From Chitinophagales bacterium (GTDB lineage Bacteria; Bacteroidota; Bacteroidia; Chitinophagales; Chitinophagaceae), in NCBI GenBank assembly GCA_025353485.1, contig JANXQO010000062.1, positions 39,299 through 103,298 on the forward strand: DNA of 64,000 nucleotides, in the 5' to 3' direction. The notes under the pieces were generated by a model. That model did not search any database. It was not told the origin of the DNA and saw nothing but the letters and a program-made list of their open reading frames with translations. How positions within the stretch are numbered: the stretch's first letter is position 1; the number at the start of each line of letters is the position of its first letter. This document shows positions 55,688 through 64,000 of the stretch, piece after piece. The translations under genes were made by a program, and so were the position numbers.

Positions 55688-56437
55688 ATGAAACTTCTTG
55701 AAAATAAAGTAGCTATTATAACCGGCGCCAGCCGTGGCATTGGTGAAGGCATTGCATTAAAACTGGCAGAGCATGGCGCACATATTGCCTTCACTTATTT
55801 GAGCAGTGATGAAAAAGCAATGTCGTTGAAAGAAAGATTACAATCTTATGGTGTAAAAGCAAAAGCTTACAAAAGCAATGCTGCTATTTATGATTATGCA
55901 GAATCAACTGTGAATGATGTGGTGAAAGAATTTGGCGGTGTAGATATTTGTGTAAACAACGCAGGCATCTCAAAAGATAATTTATTGCTGCGCATGACAC
56001 CCGAGCAATGGGATGAAGTGATAACTACTAATTTAAAAAGCGTTTTCAACATGACAAAGCAGGTTATCCGCCCGATGATGAAAGCAAGAAAAGGAAGTAT
56101 CATCAACATGAGTTCGATAGTTGGTATGCGGGGAAATGCAGGCCAGAGCAGCTATGCAGCAAGTAAAGCAGGCATCATTGGTTTTACAAAATCAATTGCA
56201 GCAGAATTGGGAAGCCGAAATGTTAGATGCAATGCAATTGCCCCTGGTTTTGTAGAAACTGATATGACGGGTTATTTAAAAGATGGCGAAGGCGCCGATA
56301 AATACAAAGCCAATATTCCTTTGGGAAGATTTGGAACTGTAGAAGATATTGCCAATGTTACATTGTTTTTAGCAAGCGATATGAGTAGCTATGTAACAGG
56401 ACAAACCATAAGTGTTTGCGGTGGGCTAAATATGTAA
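55688..56437 (+). CDS. fabG: 3-oxoacyl-ACP reductase
   Basis: AIITGASRGIGEGIALKLAEHGA, VNNAGISKDNLLLRM, SSYAASKAGIIGFTKSIAAELGSRNVRCNAIAPGFVETDMT. Confidence 0.93.
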   Translation: MKLLENKVAIITGASRGIGEGIALKLAEHGAHIAFTYLSSDEKAMSLKERLQSYGVKAKAYKSNAAIYDYAESTVNDVVKEFGGVDICVNNAGISKDNLLLRMTPEQWDEVITTNLKSVFNMTKQVIRPMMKARKGSIINMSSIVGMRGNAGQSSYAASKAGIIGFTKSIAAELGSRNVRCNAIAPGFVETDMTGYLKDGEGADKYKANIPLGRFGTVEDIANVTLFLASDMSSYVTGQTISVCGGLNM

Positions 56438-56464
56438 AACCAGAAATCCCTCTACCCTCCTAAA

Positions 56465-56482
56465 TCCTCCCTAAAGGGAGGA
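56465..56482. repeat. REP-like palindrome
   Basis: TCCTCCCT-AA-AGGGAGGA after CCCTCTACCCTCCTAAA. Confidence 0.8.
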
Positions 56483-56646
56483 CTTGGTTACGCTAAAATT
56501 TTTCTGAAATTTCTATGATGCTAAACATTATGCGGATGAAGTGATTGCGACACAACGATGATGCTCTGAAATACTAAAGCTGGGGTTAAAAAATAAACTG
56601 CGGTAAATAAATATTTGAAATTCCCTACAGCGGAATCTTTTGGAAG

Positions 56647-56663
56647 TCTCCCCTTTGGGGAGA
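56647..56663. repeat. REP-like palindrome (opposite orientation)
   Basis: TCTCCCC-TTT-GGGGAGA followed by TTTAGAGGGG. Confidence 0.8.
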
Positions 56664-56682
56664 TTTAGAGGGGCTGTGTTTT

Positions 56683-57282
56683 CTACTCCGCTTCCGCTAC
56701 AACTTCCTTCACCTCAGGGATCATTCTCTTCATCATCCCTTCAATGCCGGCTTTTAAAGTTATCATGGAAGAAGGGCAGCCAGAGCAACTTCCCTGCAAC
56801 ATAAGATTTACTTTACCATCTTCGTAGCTTCTGAATTGTATAGCGCCGCCATCCATTTCCACGGCAGGTTTTACATAATTTTCGAGCAATTCTTTTATAC
56901 GTTTTACTACATCTTCATCATCAGCACTTACTTCGTTGCTGCTTTCTGATTTCATGTTGGCAACATCTTCTTCGTTTACAACAGGCTTGCCCTCTTCTAA
57001 ATATTCTTTTAAAAATTGCTTGATAGAAGGAATAACATCCTGCCAGTCTTCTGTTTCATTTGTTTTAGTAAGCGTAACAAAATTGCTTGCTATAAAAACT
57101 GATTTTATAAAAGGGAAACTAAAAAGTTCTGTAGCTAAAGGTGATGGTGAGGCACTTGCATCATCCTGAAAGTCAATGCTCTTTCCCGGATACAATAATT
57201 TGTTGGCAACAAATTTCATTGTCTCAGGGTTAGGGGTCATTTCGGTGTATATGCTGATTACGGGGTTACCTGTTTTTATCAT
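56683..57282 (-). CDS. NifU family Fe-S scaffold protein (Nfu N-terminal + NifU C-terminal domain)
   Basis: TPNPETMKFVANK; VKPAVEMDGGAIQFRSYEDGKVNLMLQGSCSGCPSSMITLKAGIEGMM. Confidence 0.93.
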   Translation of the reverse strand: MIKTGNPVISIYTEMTPNPETMKFVANKLLYPGKSIDFQDDASASPSPLATELFSFPFIKSVFIASNFVTLTKTNETEDWQDVIPSIKQFLKEYLEEGKPVVNEEDVANMKSESSNEVSADDEDVVKRIKELLENYVKPAVEMDGGAIQFRSYEDGKVNLMLQGSCSGCPSSMITLKAGIEGMMKRMIPEVKEVVAEAE

Positions 57283-57391
57283 AACAAAAAATTTAACTAT
57301 CCCAAAGTTAATAAGTTTGCGCCCTAATACATCATCGGGTAGTATATAACAGAGTTAAATAACCAAGATTTTTCTTTTCTCGAAAACTAAA

Positions 57392-58237
57392 CTATAGCCT
57401 TACCCCAACTCCTGCAGAAAAATAGAAAAGATCACTGCCTCTTTCAGAAAGATCAGGTCTGCTATTAACTGTAACCAGATTTTGAGGCATGACATAGGCG
57501 GGAGAAATATATGCATTGAATTTTCCTTTAACTAAAACCATAGGTGCAGATACTTCATAAGAAAGAATAGTAAATTGTTTTGCCTGTTCTATAGAAGAAC
57601 TATTGTTTGCTAATAATGGCAGGCCATTGTTCTTCTTTACATTTTTAAAATAAGTGTGTGTACCCGAATAAATATATGCGGATGGATTAACTGCAAGCAC
57701 TGCATTATTAATAATATTTCTAAAAAGAAAAAGTTTATCCAGTCCTGCCGTCAGTCCAAAATCTGTTTGGCCATTACTAAACTTAATATCACCTCCAACA
57801 TTTACATTCACAATTTTATTATTGTAAATTATATTTACTCCGGCCTGTCCTTTTAATGCTGATTGCACTAAAACGCTTTTATCCTGGTAGAGAAAATGAT
57901 CGTAATAAATATTGCCGGAAAAATTTTTACTGTAAGGAAAACGATAGCCACCTTCCAGTATAGTGCCTGTATAATTTAATGGTGTAGCAGCATTCTGTAT
58001 AAAAATAAATGTGGAATTAAGATAAAAGCCTGTTTTGCTTTTTAACCCGATAACAGGAAAAAGGCCGCTGCTTTTTAAACTATCTGTTCTTCCCAGGTAA
58101 TGAAGTTTTGATTGATAATTTACACTTGCTGTTAATTCGTTCTTTGCGCTGTCACGGATGTTTTGAGAATCTGCACTAAAAAAAACCAGCAACCCTATAA
58201 CTATTAAGGATATACTTTTAATTTTTGTATAAGGCAT
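57392..58237 (-). CDS. hypothetical outer-membrane beta-barrel protein (paralogue of 8026..8889)
   Basis: Signal peptide, strand-rich sequence, similarity by eye to 8026..8889. Confidence 0.65.
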   Translation of the reverse strand: MPYTKIKSISLIVIGLLVFFSADSQNIRDSAKNELTASVNYQSKLHYLGRTDSLKSSGLFPVIGLKSKTGFYLNSTFIFIQNAATPLNYTGTILEGGYRFPYSKNFSGNIYYDHFLYQDKSVLVQSALKGQAGVNIIYNNKIVNVNVGGDIKFSNGQTDFGLTAGLDKLFLFRNIINNAVLAVNPSAYIYSGTHTYFKNVKKNNGLPLLANNSSSIEQAKQFTILSYEVSAPMVLVKGKFNAYISPAYVMPQNLVTVNSRPDLSERGSDLFYFSAGVGVRL

Positions 58238-58276
58238 AGTTATAAGGTTGCGGTTAAAAAAATTGGGCTATGTTTA

Positions 58277-58864
58277 TTATTGTTTCTTCACATCAGCTTT
58301 TACTTTTGTTTCAGAAGAAATATTTACATTAGCTTTTGAATCTTTTATTTTATCCTTAACCTTTGTAACGTTGTCTTTTGTTTTTTCCTTAGTCTTATCA
58401 GCACCGTCTTTTACTTTTGTTTTTGTTTCCTGTACTGCGTCAGTGGTATTTTGTGTTGACACATTTCCTGATACAGTTGCATCTGTTTGAGATGAGGTAA
58501 GAATACTTGTTCCATTTTCTAAATTTCCATTTCCGTTTGATTGGTTTCCTGAATTGTTGTTTGAAGAATTAACCTGCGTAGCCGTGTTTACACCTGCATT
58601 AGCTTTTACAGCCGGTTCAGGTTTAGCATTATTTACTTTTGTAACTGCTGTTGTTGAAACCTGTGTAGCCTTAGTTACAGCTGTGTTGGTGGCTGTTCTT
58701 GTTGTAGAAACGGTTTTGCTTACAGCACTGTTAACGGCTGCAGCGTTAACTGTTGTTGTAGCTTTTGTAGCAGAGTTAACTCCTACGTTTAATTGGGCAA
58801 AAGAAAAATGTGAAATTAAAATAAATGCAGCGCTGGCTAAAAATCCAAAGATTTTCTTTTTCAT
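58277..58864 (-). CDS. secreted low-complexity A/T/N/K-rich protein
   Basis: Signal peptide MKKKIFGFLASAAFILISHFSFAQ followed by Ala/Thr/Val repeats and KDGADKTKEKTKDNVTKVKDKIKD. Confidence 0.6.
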   Translation of the reverse strand: MKKKIFGFLASAAFILISHFSFAQLNVGVNSATKATTTVNAAAVNSAVSKTVSTTRTATNTAVTKATQVSTTAVTKVNNAKPEPAVKANAGVNTATQVNSSNNNSGNQSNGNGNLENGTSILTSSQTDATVSGNVSTQNTTDAVQETKTKVKDGADKTKEKTKDNVTKVKDKIKDSKANVNISSETKVKADVKKQ

Positions 58865-59004
58865 AAAGTTGTAATTTTTCAAGTGAATAAATGAGGTTCG
58901 CTGTTATGATGCCAAAACTTATGCCAACGCTGTCTTAAAATGAATCGTAAAAATATTTCACGACTAAAATTTTTTTCTGATAACAAATCTTTAACAAGAA
59001 AAGG

Positions 59005-61314
59005 TCAATCAGTTATAACACGCAGTTTGGCATAATTCAACATTATTTTTTTTTCGCCATTGTGCTCAAACTTAACTGTAGCAATAGGATTGTGTGCAGC
59101 GCCTTCCATTTTTATTACTTCACCAAAGCCAAATTTTTGATGCTCTACCTTTGCGCCTTCCTGTAAATCACTGGTATCACTTGGCGCAAAATTAACTGAA
59201 GGTGTATGTTCTTTTATTTTTATGGCAGCAGTGGTTACATAAGCAGGTTTATCAGTATAGCGTGGGCGCTCATCAGTTGGGCCTTTGATAGCAGATTTTA
59301 TTTTTTCGAAAGGATTCCAGTGAGAGGTTTGGTTGTTGCGCATATTACCGCCGGCAAACGCACGGTCTAAATATTTTTCAGGCAGCTCATCAATAAACCT
59401 GCTCGGCTCATTTTGTGTAAGGTTACCAAAACGGTAACGGGTGTTTGCATACGTGAGATAAAGTTTTGCTTTTGCTCTTGTAACGGCAACATAAAATAAT
59501 CTTCGCTCTTCTTCCAGTTCTTCCTTTGTATTAATTGACATTGAATTGGGGAACAAAGTTTCTTCCAGTCCACCAACAAATATTACAGAAAATTCCAAAC
59601 CCTTTGCAGCATGTATCGTCATTAATTTTACCACATCGCTTTCGCCTTTATCATCATCGGCATCAGTTAATAAAGTTATTTGCTGAAGATAACTGCCAAG
59701 GCTTTTATCCAGCAGCTCACCATCTTCTGTTGGTGTTTCAGTAAACTCTTTTATTGAGTTAAGCAATTCCTGTATGTTCTCATATCTTGCTAAACCTTCA
59801 GTTGTTTTATCATTGAACAGATCTTTTATTATGCCTGTGCTTTTGCCCACAATTGTCGCCAGATCGTATGCATTTTTTTTCTGCAATTCACTTTGAAACA
59901 TTTTTATCATGGTTACAAAGTTGTTAATCACTTCCAGCGTATTTGCCCTGTAACCAAATTCTGCAGCACGTTCCAGCACATTCCAAAAGGAGATATTATT
60001 TTCATTCGCAAACAGGATCGCTTTTTCAACAGTGGTTTTTCCAACCCCTCTTGCCGGAAAATTAATGATGCGTTTCAATGCCTCTTCATCACCCGGATTT
60101 AAAACAATTCTTAAATAGCTTAAGAAATCTTTTATCTCTTTTCTCTGATAAAAACTTATGCCGCCGTAGATGCGGTAAGCAATATTCATACGGCGCAGAC
60201 TTTCCTCAAAGCTCCTGCTCTGTGCATTGGTGCGGTATAAAATAGCAAAATCATTATTGCGAAAATGATTGCGGAGCTTCTGCTCCTGTATGGCATCAGC
60301 CACATATTTTCCTTCATCATTATCCGTTGCTGTACGAACGAGTTTTATTTTTTCACCTTCATCATTTGCTGTCCATAATGTTTTTGGCAACTGACCTTTG
60401 TTGTTGGCAATAATATCGTTGGCAACATGCAGAATACTTTGTGAGCTGCGATAATTTTGTTCAAGCATTACAATTTTTACTTCATCATAATCTTTCTGAA
60501 ACTGTAAAATGTTTTCAATAGTGGCGCCACGAAAACTGTAAATGCTTTGTGCATCATCACCAACCACAGCAACGTTCTCATGCATGGCACCGAGTAGTTT
60601 TATAATTTGATATTGTGCCGGGTTCGTATCCTGGTACTCATCAATCATTATGTATTTAAACTTGCGCTGGTACTTACTCAGGCTTTCAGGATGTGTGCTT
60701 AGTAATAAATAAAATTTTAAAAGAAGATCATCAAAATCCATTGCACCATTTTTAAAACAGCGCTTGCAATACGCATCAAATATTTGTCCCAGCATCGGGC
60801 GGTTGGCTCTTACGTCTTCCTGTTGCAATGCATAATCATTCATGTATTCTGCGGCGGTTATCAACCCATTCTTGGCTGCTGAAATACGGTTGTACACTAC
60901 ATTTGGTTTGTACTGTTTATCATCAAGACCAAGTTCATTAACAACCGTTTTTACAACACTCTTTGCATCATCAGTATCATAAATGGTAAAGTTGCGGGGG
61001 TAGCCAAGCTTGTCAGCCTCGGCCCGTAAAATTCTTGCGAACACAGAGTGAAAAGTACCTATGTATAAATTTCTTGCTTCGTTATTACCAAGAATTCTTT
61101 CAACCCTTTCCTTCATTTCTGCGGCAGCCTTGTTGGTAAAGGTTAATGCAAGAATATTAAAGGCATCTACACCATTAGCCATCAGGTGGGCAACACGGGT
61201 GGTAAGCACTTTTGTTTTACCGCTTCCTGCGCCGGCAACAATCATGATAGGTCCGTCACGGTGCAGCACCGCCTCACGTTGCGGTTCATTCAATCCCTGT
61301 AAATATTCCTGCAT
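59005..61314 (-). CDS. pcrA: UvrD/PcrA-type ATP-dependent DNA helicase
   Basis: LNEPQREAVLHRDGPIMIVAGAGSGKTKVLTTRVAHL, MIDEYQDTNPAQY, VVGDDAQSIYSFRGA, LMTIHAAKGLEFSVIFVGG, RLFYVAVTRAK. Confidence 0.94.
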   Translation of the reverse strand: MQEYLQGLNEPQREAVLHRDGPIMIVAGAGSGKTKVLTTRVAHLMANGVDAFNILALTFTNKAAAEMKERVERILGNNEARNLYIGTFHSVFARILRAEADKLGYPRNFTIYDTDDAKSVVKTVVNELGLDDKQYKPNVVYNRISAAKNGLITAAEYMNDYALQQEDVRANRPMLGQIFDAYCKRCFKNGAMDFDDLLLKFYLLLSTHPESLSKYQRKFKYIMIDEYQDTNPAQYQIIKLLGAMHENVAVVGDDAQSIYSFRGATIENILQFQKDYDEVKIVMLEQNYRSSQSILHVANDIIANNKGQLPKTLWTANDEGEKIKLVRTATDNDEGKYVADAIQEQKLRNHFRNNDFAILYRTNAQSRSFEESLRRMNIAYRIYGGISFYQRKEIKDFLSYLRIVLNPGDEEALKRIINFPARGVGKTTVEKAILFANENNISFWNVLERAAEFGYRANTLEVINNFVTMIKMFQSELQKKNAYDLATIVGKSTGIIKDLFNDKTTEGLARYENIQELLNSIKEFTETPTEDGELLDKSLGSYLQQITLLTDADDDKGESDVVKLMTIHAAKGLEFSVIFVGGLEETLFPNSMSINTKEELEEERRLFYVAVTRAKAKLYLTYANTRYRFGNLTQNEPSRFIDELPEKYLDRAFAGGNMRNNQTSHWNPFEKIKSAIKGPTDERPRYTDKPAYVTTAAIKIKEHTPSVNFAPSDTSDLQEGAKVEHQKFGFGEVIKMEGAAHNPIATVKFEHNGEKKIMLNYAKLRVITD

Positions 61315-61524
61315 GGTGTAAAGTTACGAAATGAGAAAGAGGGTAATAGGGTTGTTAGGAAATATTTAGGGAAGGTTTTTTAAAAAAATCTTTAGTTACG
61401 AGAATTTGTTTTTTTAAAGTCCCCAACTTCAGAGTTGTGTCACTCACTTGAACTTGCAGATTTCTTTACTTAGCTTTATTGAAGCGATAAAAATGAAAAA
61501 TATAAAGCGCTTGCTTAACTATTA

Positions 61525-62013
61525 TTAAATAAATAATTTACCTAAAGTTTGAGTTAAGGAAATATTTAAATCAATAAATTTTACTTGTAAAAGATTTGCA
61601 TCATTCAATGGAGTTATGTATTGCTTAAAACTATTTAAGTCTTTCGAAATAATTCCTTCAATTCTTTTAGTTTGAATTTGAGCTAAGATTTTTACATCAT
61701 TTGCTATTACTCTCCGATTATAACCTTGGATATTTTCTTGATTCCCTTTTAAGTGAGCATGAAATAAACCGGCATTTTTACCATCTATAAAGTCGAAGGA
61801 CTCAATTTGTAAATTATTCAAGGGTAAGTTAAGCGGATCATCGCCTACAGAATACTCGGCAATTACAATTGTAGAAACATGTATGGTAATTTTTTCTTCT
61901 AAAAAATATTTATAATATTCCAAAGCGTTTTGATGCAAGCTATCAGTTTTATCCATTAACCTTATGCAAAATGAGGTATCTAGCATAACACTATTAATCC
62001 CCAAATTATTCAT
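61525..62013 (-). CDS. PIN-domain-like protein
   Basis: SVMLDTSFCIRLMD, VIAEYSVGD, NDVKILAQ, SKDLNSF place acidic residues as in PIN nucleases. Confidence 0.65.
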   Translation of the reverse strand: MNNLGINSVMLDTSFCIRLMDKTDSLHQNALEYYKYFLEEKITIHVSTIVIAEYSVGDDPLNLPLNNLQIESFDFIDGKNAGLFHAHLKGNQENIQGYNRRVIANDVKILAQIQTKRIEGIISKDLNSFKQYITPLNDANLLQVKFIDLNISLTQTLGKLFI

Positions 62014-62788
62014 TTGCGCCTCCTCTAATTTCTTCTAACCAAACATCCTTGTTTTGAATTTTTTTCCAATTTTCTGATGCTTTATCAATCAGTTTGTTCA
62101 AAACTAATTCATCATAATTAGTTTGATAATTGAGAAAGTCAATCAATTCTAAATCTTTCAGAAAACCGGATTGTAAATTTTGTTTTCCTTTTACCCATAA
62201 TCCATAAACTTGAAAGAGTTTATTGGCTCCTGAAGTAAGTTGTTCTTCACTTGCATCAACTACCAATTTTCCATATCTATCAGTCAGAAAATGAAGGTTT
62301 ACTTTATTCAATCCCCCTTCTTCAAAAATTTTTCCATATAAATATAGATTAATATTCACCCAATCAGTCTGGGGAGCAATGAATTCTGATTCTTTATTGA
62401 TTGTCACAAAAGCTTGATCAGGCGAAATAGAAGATGTAATAAAATATTCCCGGCCTGTAGTATAAGATTTTCTTTGCCATTTATCAATAATAGCAGCCGC
62501 TTTTGGTTCAAGTAAATCTGTATTTCTTTGAATCCCAACTTCCGTCATCAAAGCAGTAAACATTATAGCCTTCGCAGCGGGAACAAAAAACATATTTTTT
62601 ACTGAACCTTCTTTTACCTCGTAAGAAACTTTTGGACGTTCTTCTTTTTCGGTTTTAGATGGAAAAAGTAAGGTTTCAACATCCGTAAGAAGTTCCTTTG
62701 TTTCTGAGATATCAATATCCTTTGGATTTAAATTACCATTCGAAGTTTTACCAGAAATCGTTATTGATATATGACCTGTCGTTTCCAT
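62006..62788 (-). CDS. uncharacterised protein paired with the PIN-like gene
   Basis: 8-bp overlap with the downstream PIN-like gene; METTGHISITISGKTSNGNLNPKDIDISETKELLTDVETLLFPS...; no known domain recognised. Confidence 0.65.
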   Translation of the reverse strand: METTGHISITISGKTSNGNLNPKDIDISETKELLTDVETLLFPSKTEKEERPKVSYEVKEGSVKNMFFVPAAKAIMFTALMTEVGIQRNTDLLEPKAAAIIDKWQRKSYTTGREYFITSSISPDQAFVTINKESEFIAPQTDWVNINLYLYGKIFEEGGLNKVNLHFLTDRYGKLVVDASEEQLTSGANKLFQVYGLWVKGKQNLQSGFLKDLELIDFLNYQTNYDELVLNKLIDKASENWKKIQNKDVWLEEIRGGANE

Positions 62789-63066
62789 GAATATAAAACA
62801 AATTTATGTTTTCTCATGTAAAGTCTAATAAGATTTTCTCAATATGATTATAAAATTATCAACCTTTATCGGGTAGTTCGATCCCGTTGGCCGGAGACCA
62901 ACCGGTACGATCTGCATAGGAAATATTTTTGCAATGATAGGTGTTCTTCTAATAATTTATAACCTCAGAGCCACAGCAATGAGTGCCGCCATTTAGTCTC
63001 TCTTGTCTTATAAATAATTTCCGGTAAATGAGGATACTGAAATAGCTTTACACACAATCTTTTTTA

Positions 63067-63684
63067 ATGAAATCAAAATCCTCCATCACTACCATCTTCA
63101 CTGATCTTGGCGGTGTATTGCTTACCAATGGCTGGGACCGCGGCAGCCGCAGAAAAGCTATTGATCTTTTTAAACTTGACCCTGAAGAAACAGAAGAACG
63201 CCATCACCTCACCTTTGATACCTACGAGGTTGGCAAAATAACCCTTGATGAATATCTTGACCGTGTAGTATTTTATAAAAAACAAGCTTTTAGCCGCACA
63301 CAGTTTCGGGAGTTTATGTTTGGGCAGTCAAAACCTTTTCCCGAGATGATCGCATTGGTTAGGCAATTAAAAAAGAAGCATAATTTAAATGTTGCAGTAG
63401 TAAGTAATGAAGGAAGGGAGCTGGCAGAGTACCGCATTAAAAAGTTTATGCTGAATGATTTTGTCGATTTTTTTATTGTCTCCAGTTTTGTTCATTTTAG
63501 AAAACCCGATGCTGATATTTTTCGCATTGCGCTGGATACAGCGCAGGTAAGTGCAAAGCAGGTGGTATATATTGAAGACCGCCCTATGTTTGTACAGGTT
63601 GCTGAAACCCTTGGTATCCGTGGCCTTCATCATATTGATCACGCAACCACTTTAAGCAAACTGCAAAAGTTTGGTATTAAATAA
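63067..63684 (+). CDS. HAD family hydrolase
   Basis: TIFTDLGGVLLTNGWDRGSR, VAVVSNEGRELAEYR, FRKPDADIFRIAL, VVYIEDRPMFVQVAETLG. Confidence 0.88.
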   Translation: MKSKSSITTIFTDLGGVLLTNGWDRGSRRKAIDLFKLDPEETEERHHLTFDTYEVGKITLDEYLDRVVFYKKQAFSRTQFREFMFGQSKPFPEMIALVRQLKKKHNLNVAVVSNEGRELAEYRIKKFMLNDFVDFFIVSSFVHFRKPDADIFRIALDTAQVSAKQVVYIEDRPMFVQVAETLGIRGLHHIDHATTLSKLQKFGIK

Positions 63685-63726
63685 TTCTATCTTTTTAGTT
63701 TATAAAATTTCAGCAAAAAAATAATT

Positions 63727-64000
63727 ATGAAAATCATTATTGCTTCTGACCATGCAGGATTTAATTATAAAACTTTGTTGCTAAAAGATATTCAGCAGCA
63801 GGGTTACGATGTAAATGATCTTGGCGCTTTTAGTACTGATGCTGATGATTATCCCGATCATGCTGCTGATGTTGCCAATGCTATTCTTAAAAAAGAGGGA
63901 GAGAGGGGGATTATTATTTGCGGAAGTGGTGTGGGTGTAAGTGTTGCTGCCAATAAATTTAAAGGGATACGGGCAGGTGTTTGTCATGATACATACTCAG
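63727..64000 (+). CDS. rpiB: ribose 5-phosphate isomerase B (partial, runs off the right edge)
   Basis: MKIIIASDHAGFNYKTLLLKDI...DYPDHAADVANAI...GIIICGSGVGVSVAANKFKGIRAGVCHDTYS. Confidence 0.93.
   Translation, partial: MKIIIASDHAGFNYKTLLLKDIQQQGYDVNDLGAFSTDADDYPDHAADVANAILKKEGERGIIICGSGVGVSVAANKFKGIRAGVCHDTYS

Noticed and set aside
58554-58874. 106-aa plus-strand ORF rich in V/A/T
   Set aside because: Antisense shadow of the low-complexity A/T-rich protein at 58277..58864.
62868-62895. tRNA-like GTTCGATCCC
   Set aside because: No acceptor, D-arm or anticodon arm can be built around it.

Overview
This 64 kb window looks like a chromosomal segment of a low-GC Bacteroidota, probably a Chitinophagaceae-like organism. 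That assignment rests on gene content and is an inference. About 65 protein-coding genes can be supported. They include polA and rpiB (both cut by the window edges), an ECF sigma factor with a putative dual-membrane anti-sigma/beta-barrel partner, a Crp/DoxX/YceI/pirin stress cluster, a peptidase M49 (DPP III), and an arsR-arsM-GNAT...arsC set interrupted by a GH32/MFS sugar pair. Others are DUF1501/DUF1800, paaZ, hicBA, pnuC-nadR, mtgA, two GH3-type acyl-acid amido synthetase homologues, a NYN-LOTUS protein, cysS, tandem rhomboids, rlmD, a SurA-like PPIase, metF, lptB, fabG, nfu and pcrA/uvrD. No tRNA, rRNA, CRISPR array, prophage or transposase was recognised. The most interesting observations are: (1) a GxxExxY (PD-(D/E)XK-like) gene whose start and stop codons abut a 21-bp near-perfect inverted repeat, splitting two fatty/aromatic-acid catabolism genes; (2) several gene-less intergenic inverted-repeat elements of similar architecture; (3) a family of REP-like palindromes; (4) a decayed Doc/Fic toxin with an intact antitoxin, with a Kazal lipoprotein gene at its 3' end; (5) a frameshifted, truncated DsbA/FrnE remnant; (6) an uncharacterised two-gene module with a PIN domain; (7) palindromic repeats inserted in frame in cysS and a DUF1800 gene; (8) an apparently catalytically dead rhomboid beside an intact one. 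All calls come from reading the sequence and translations; no database search was run.
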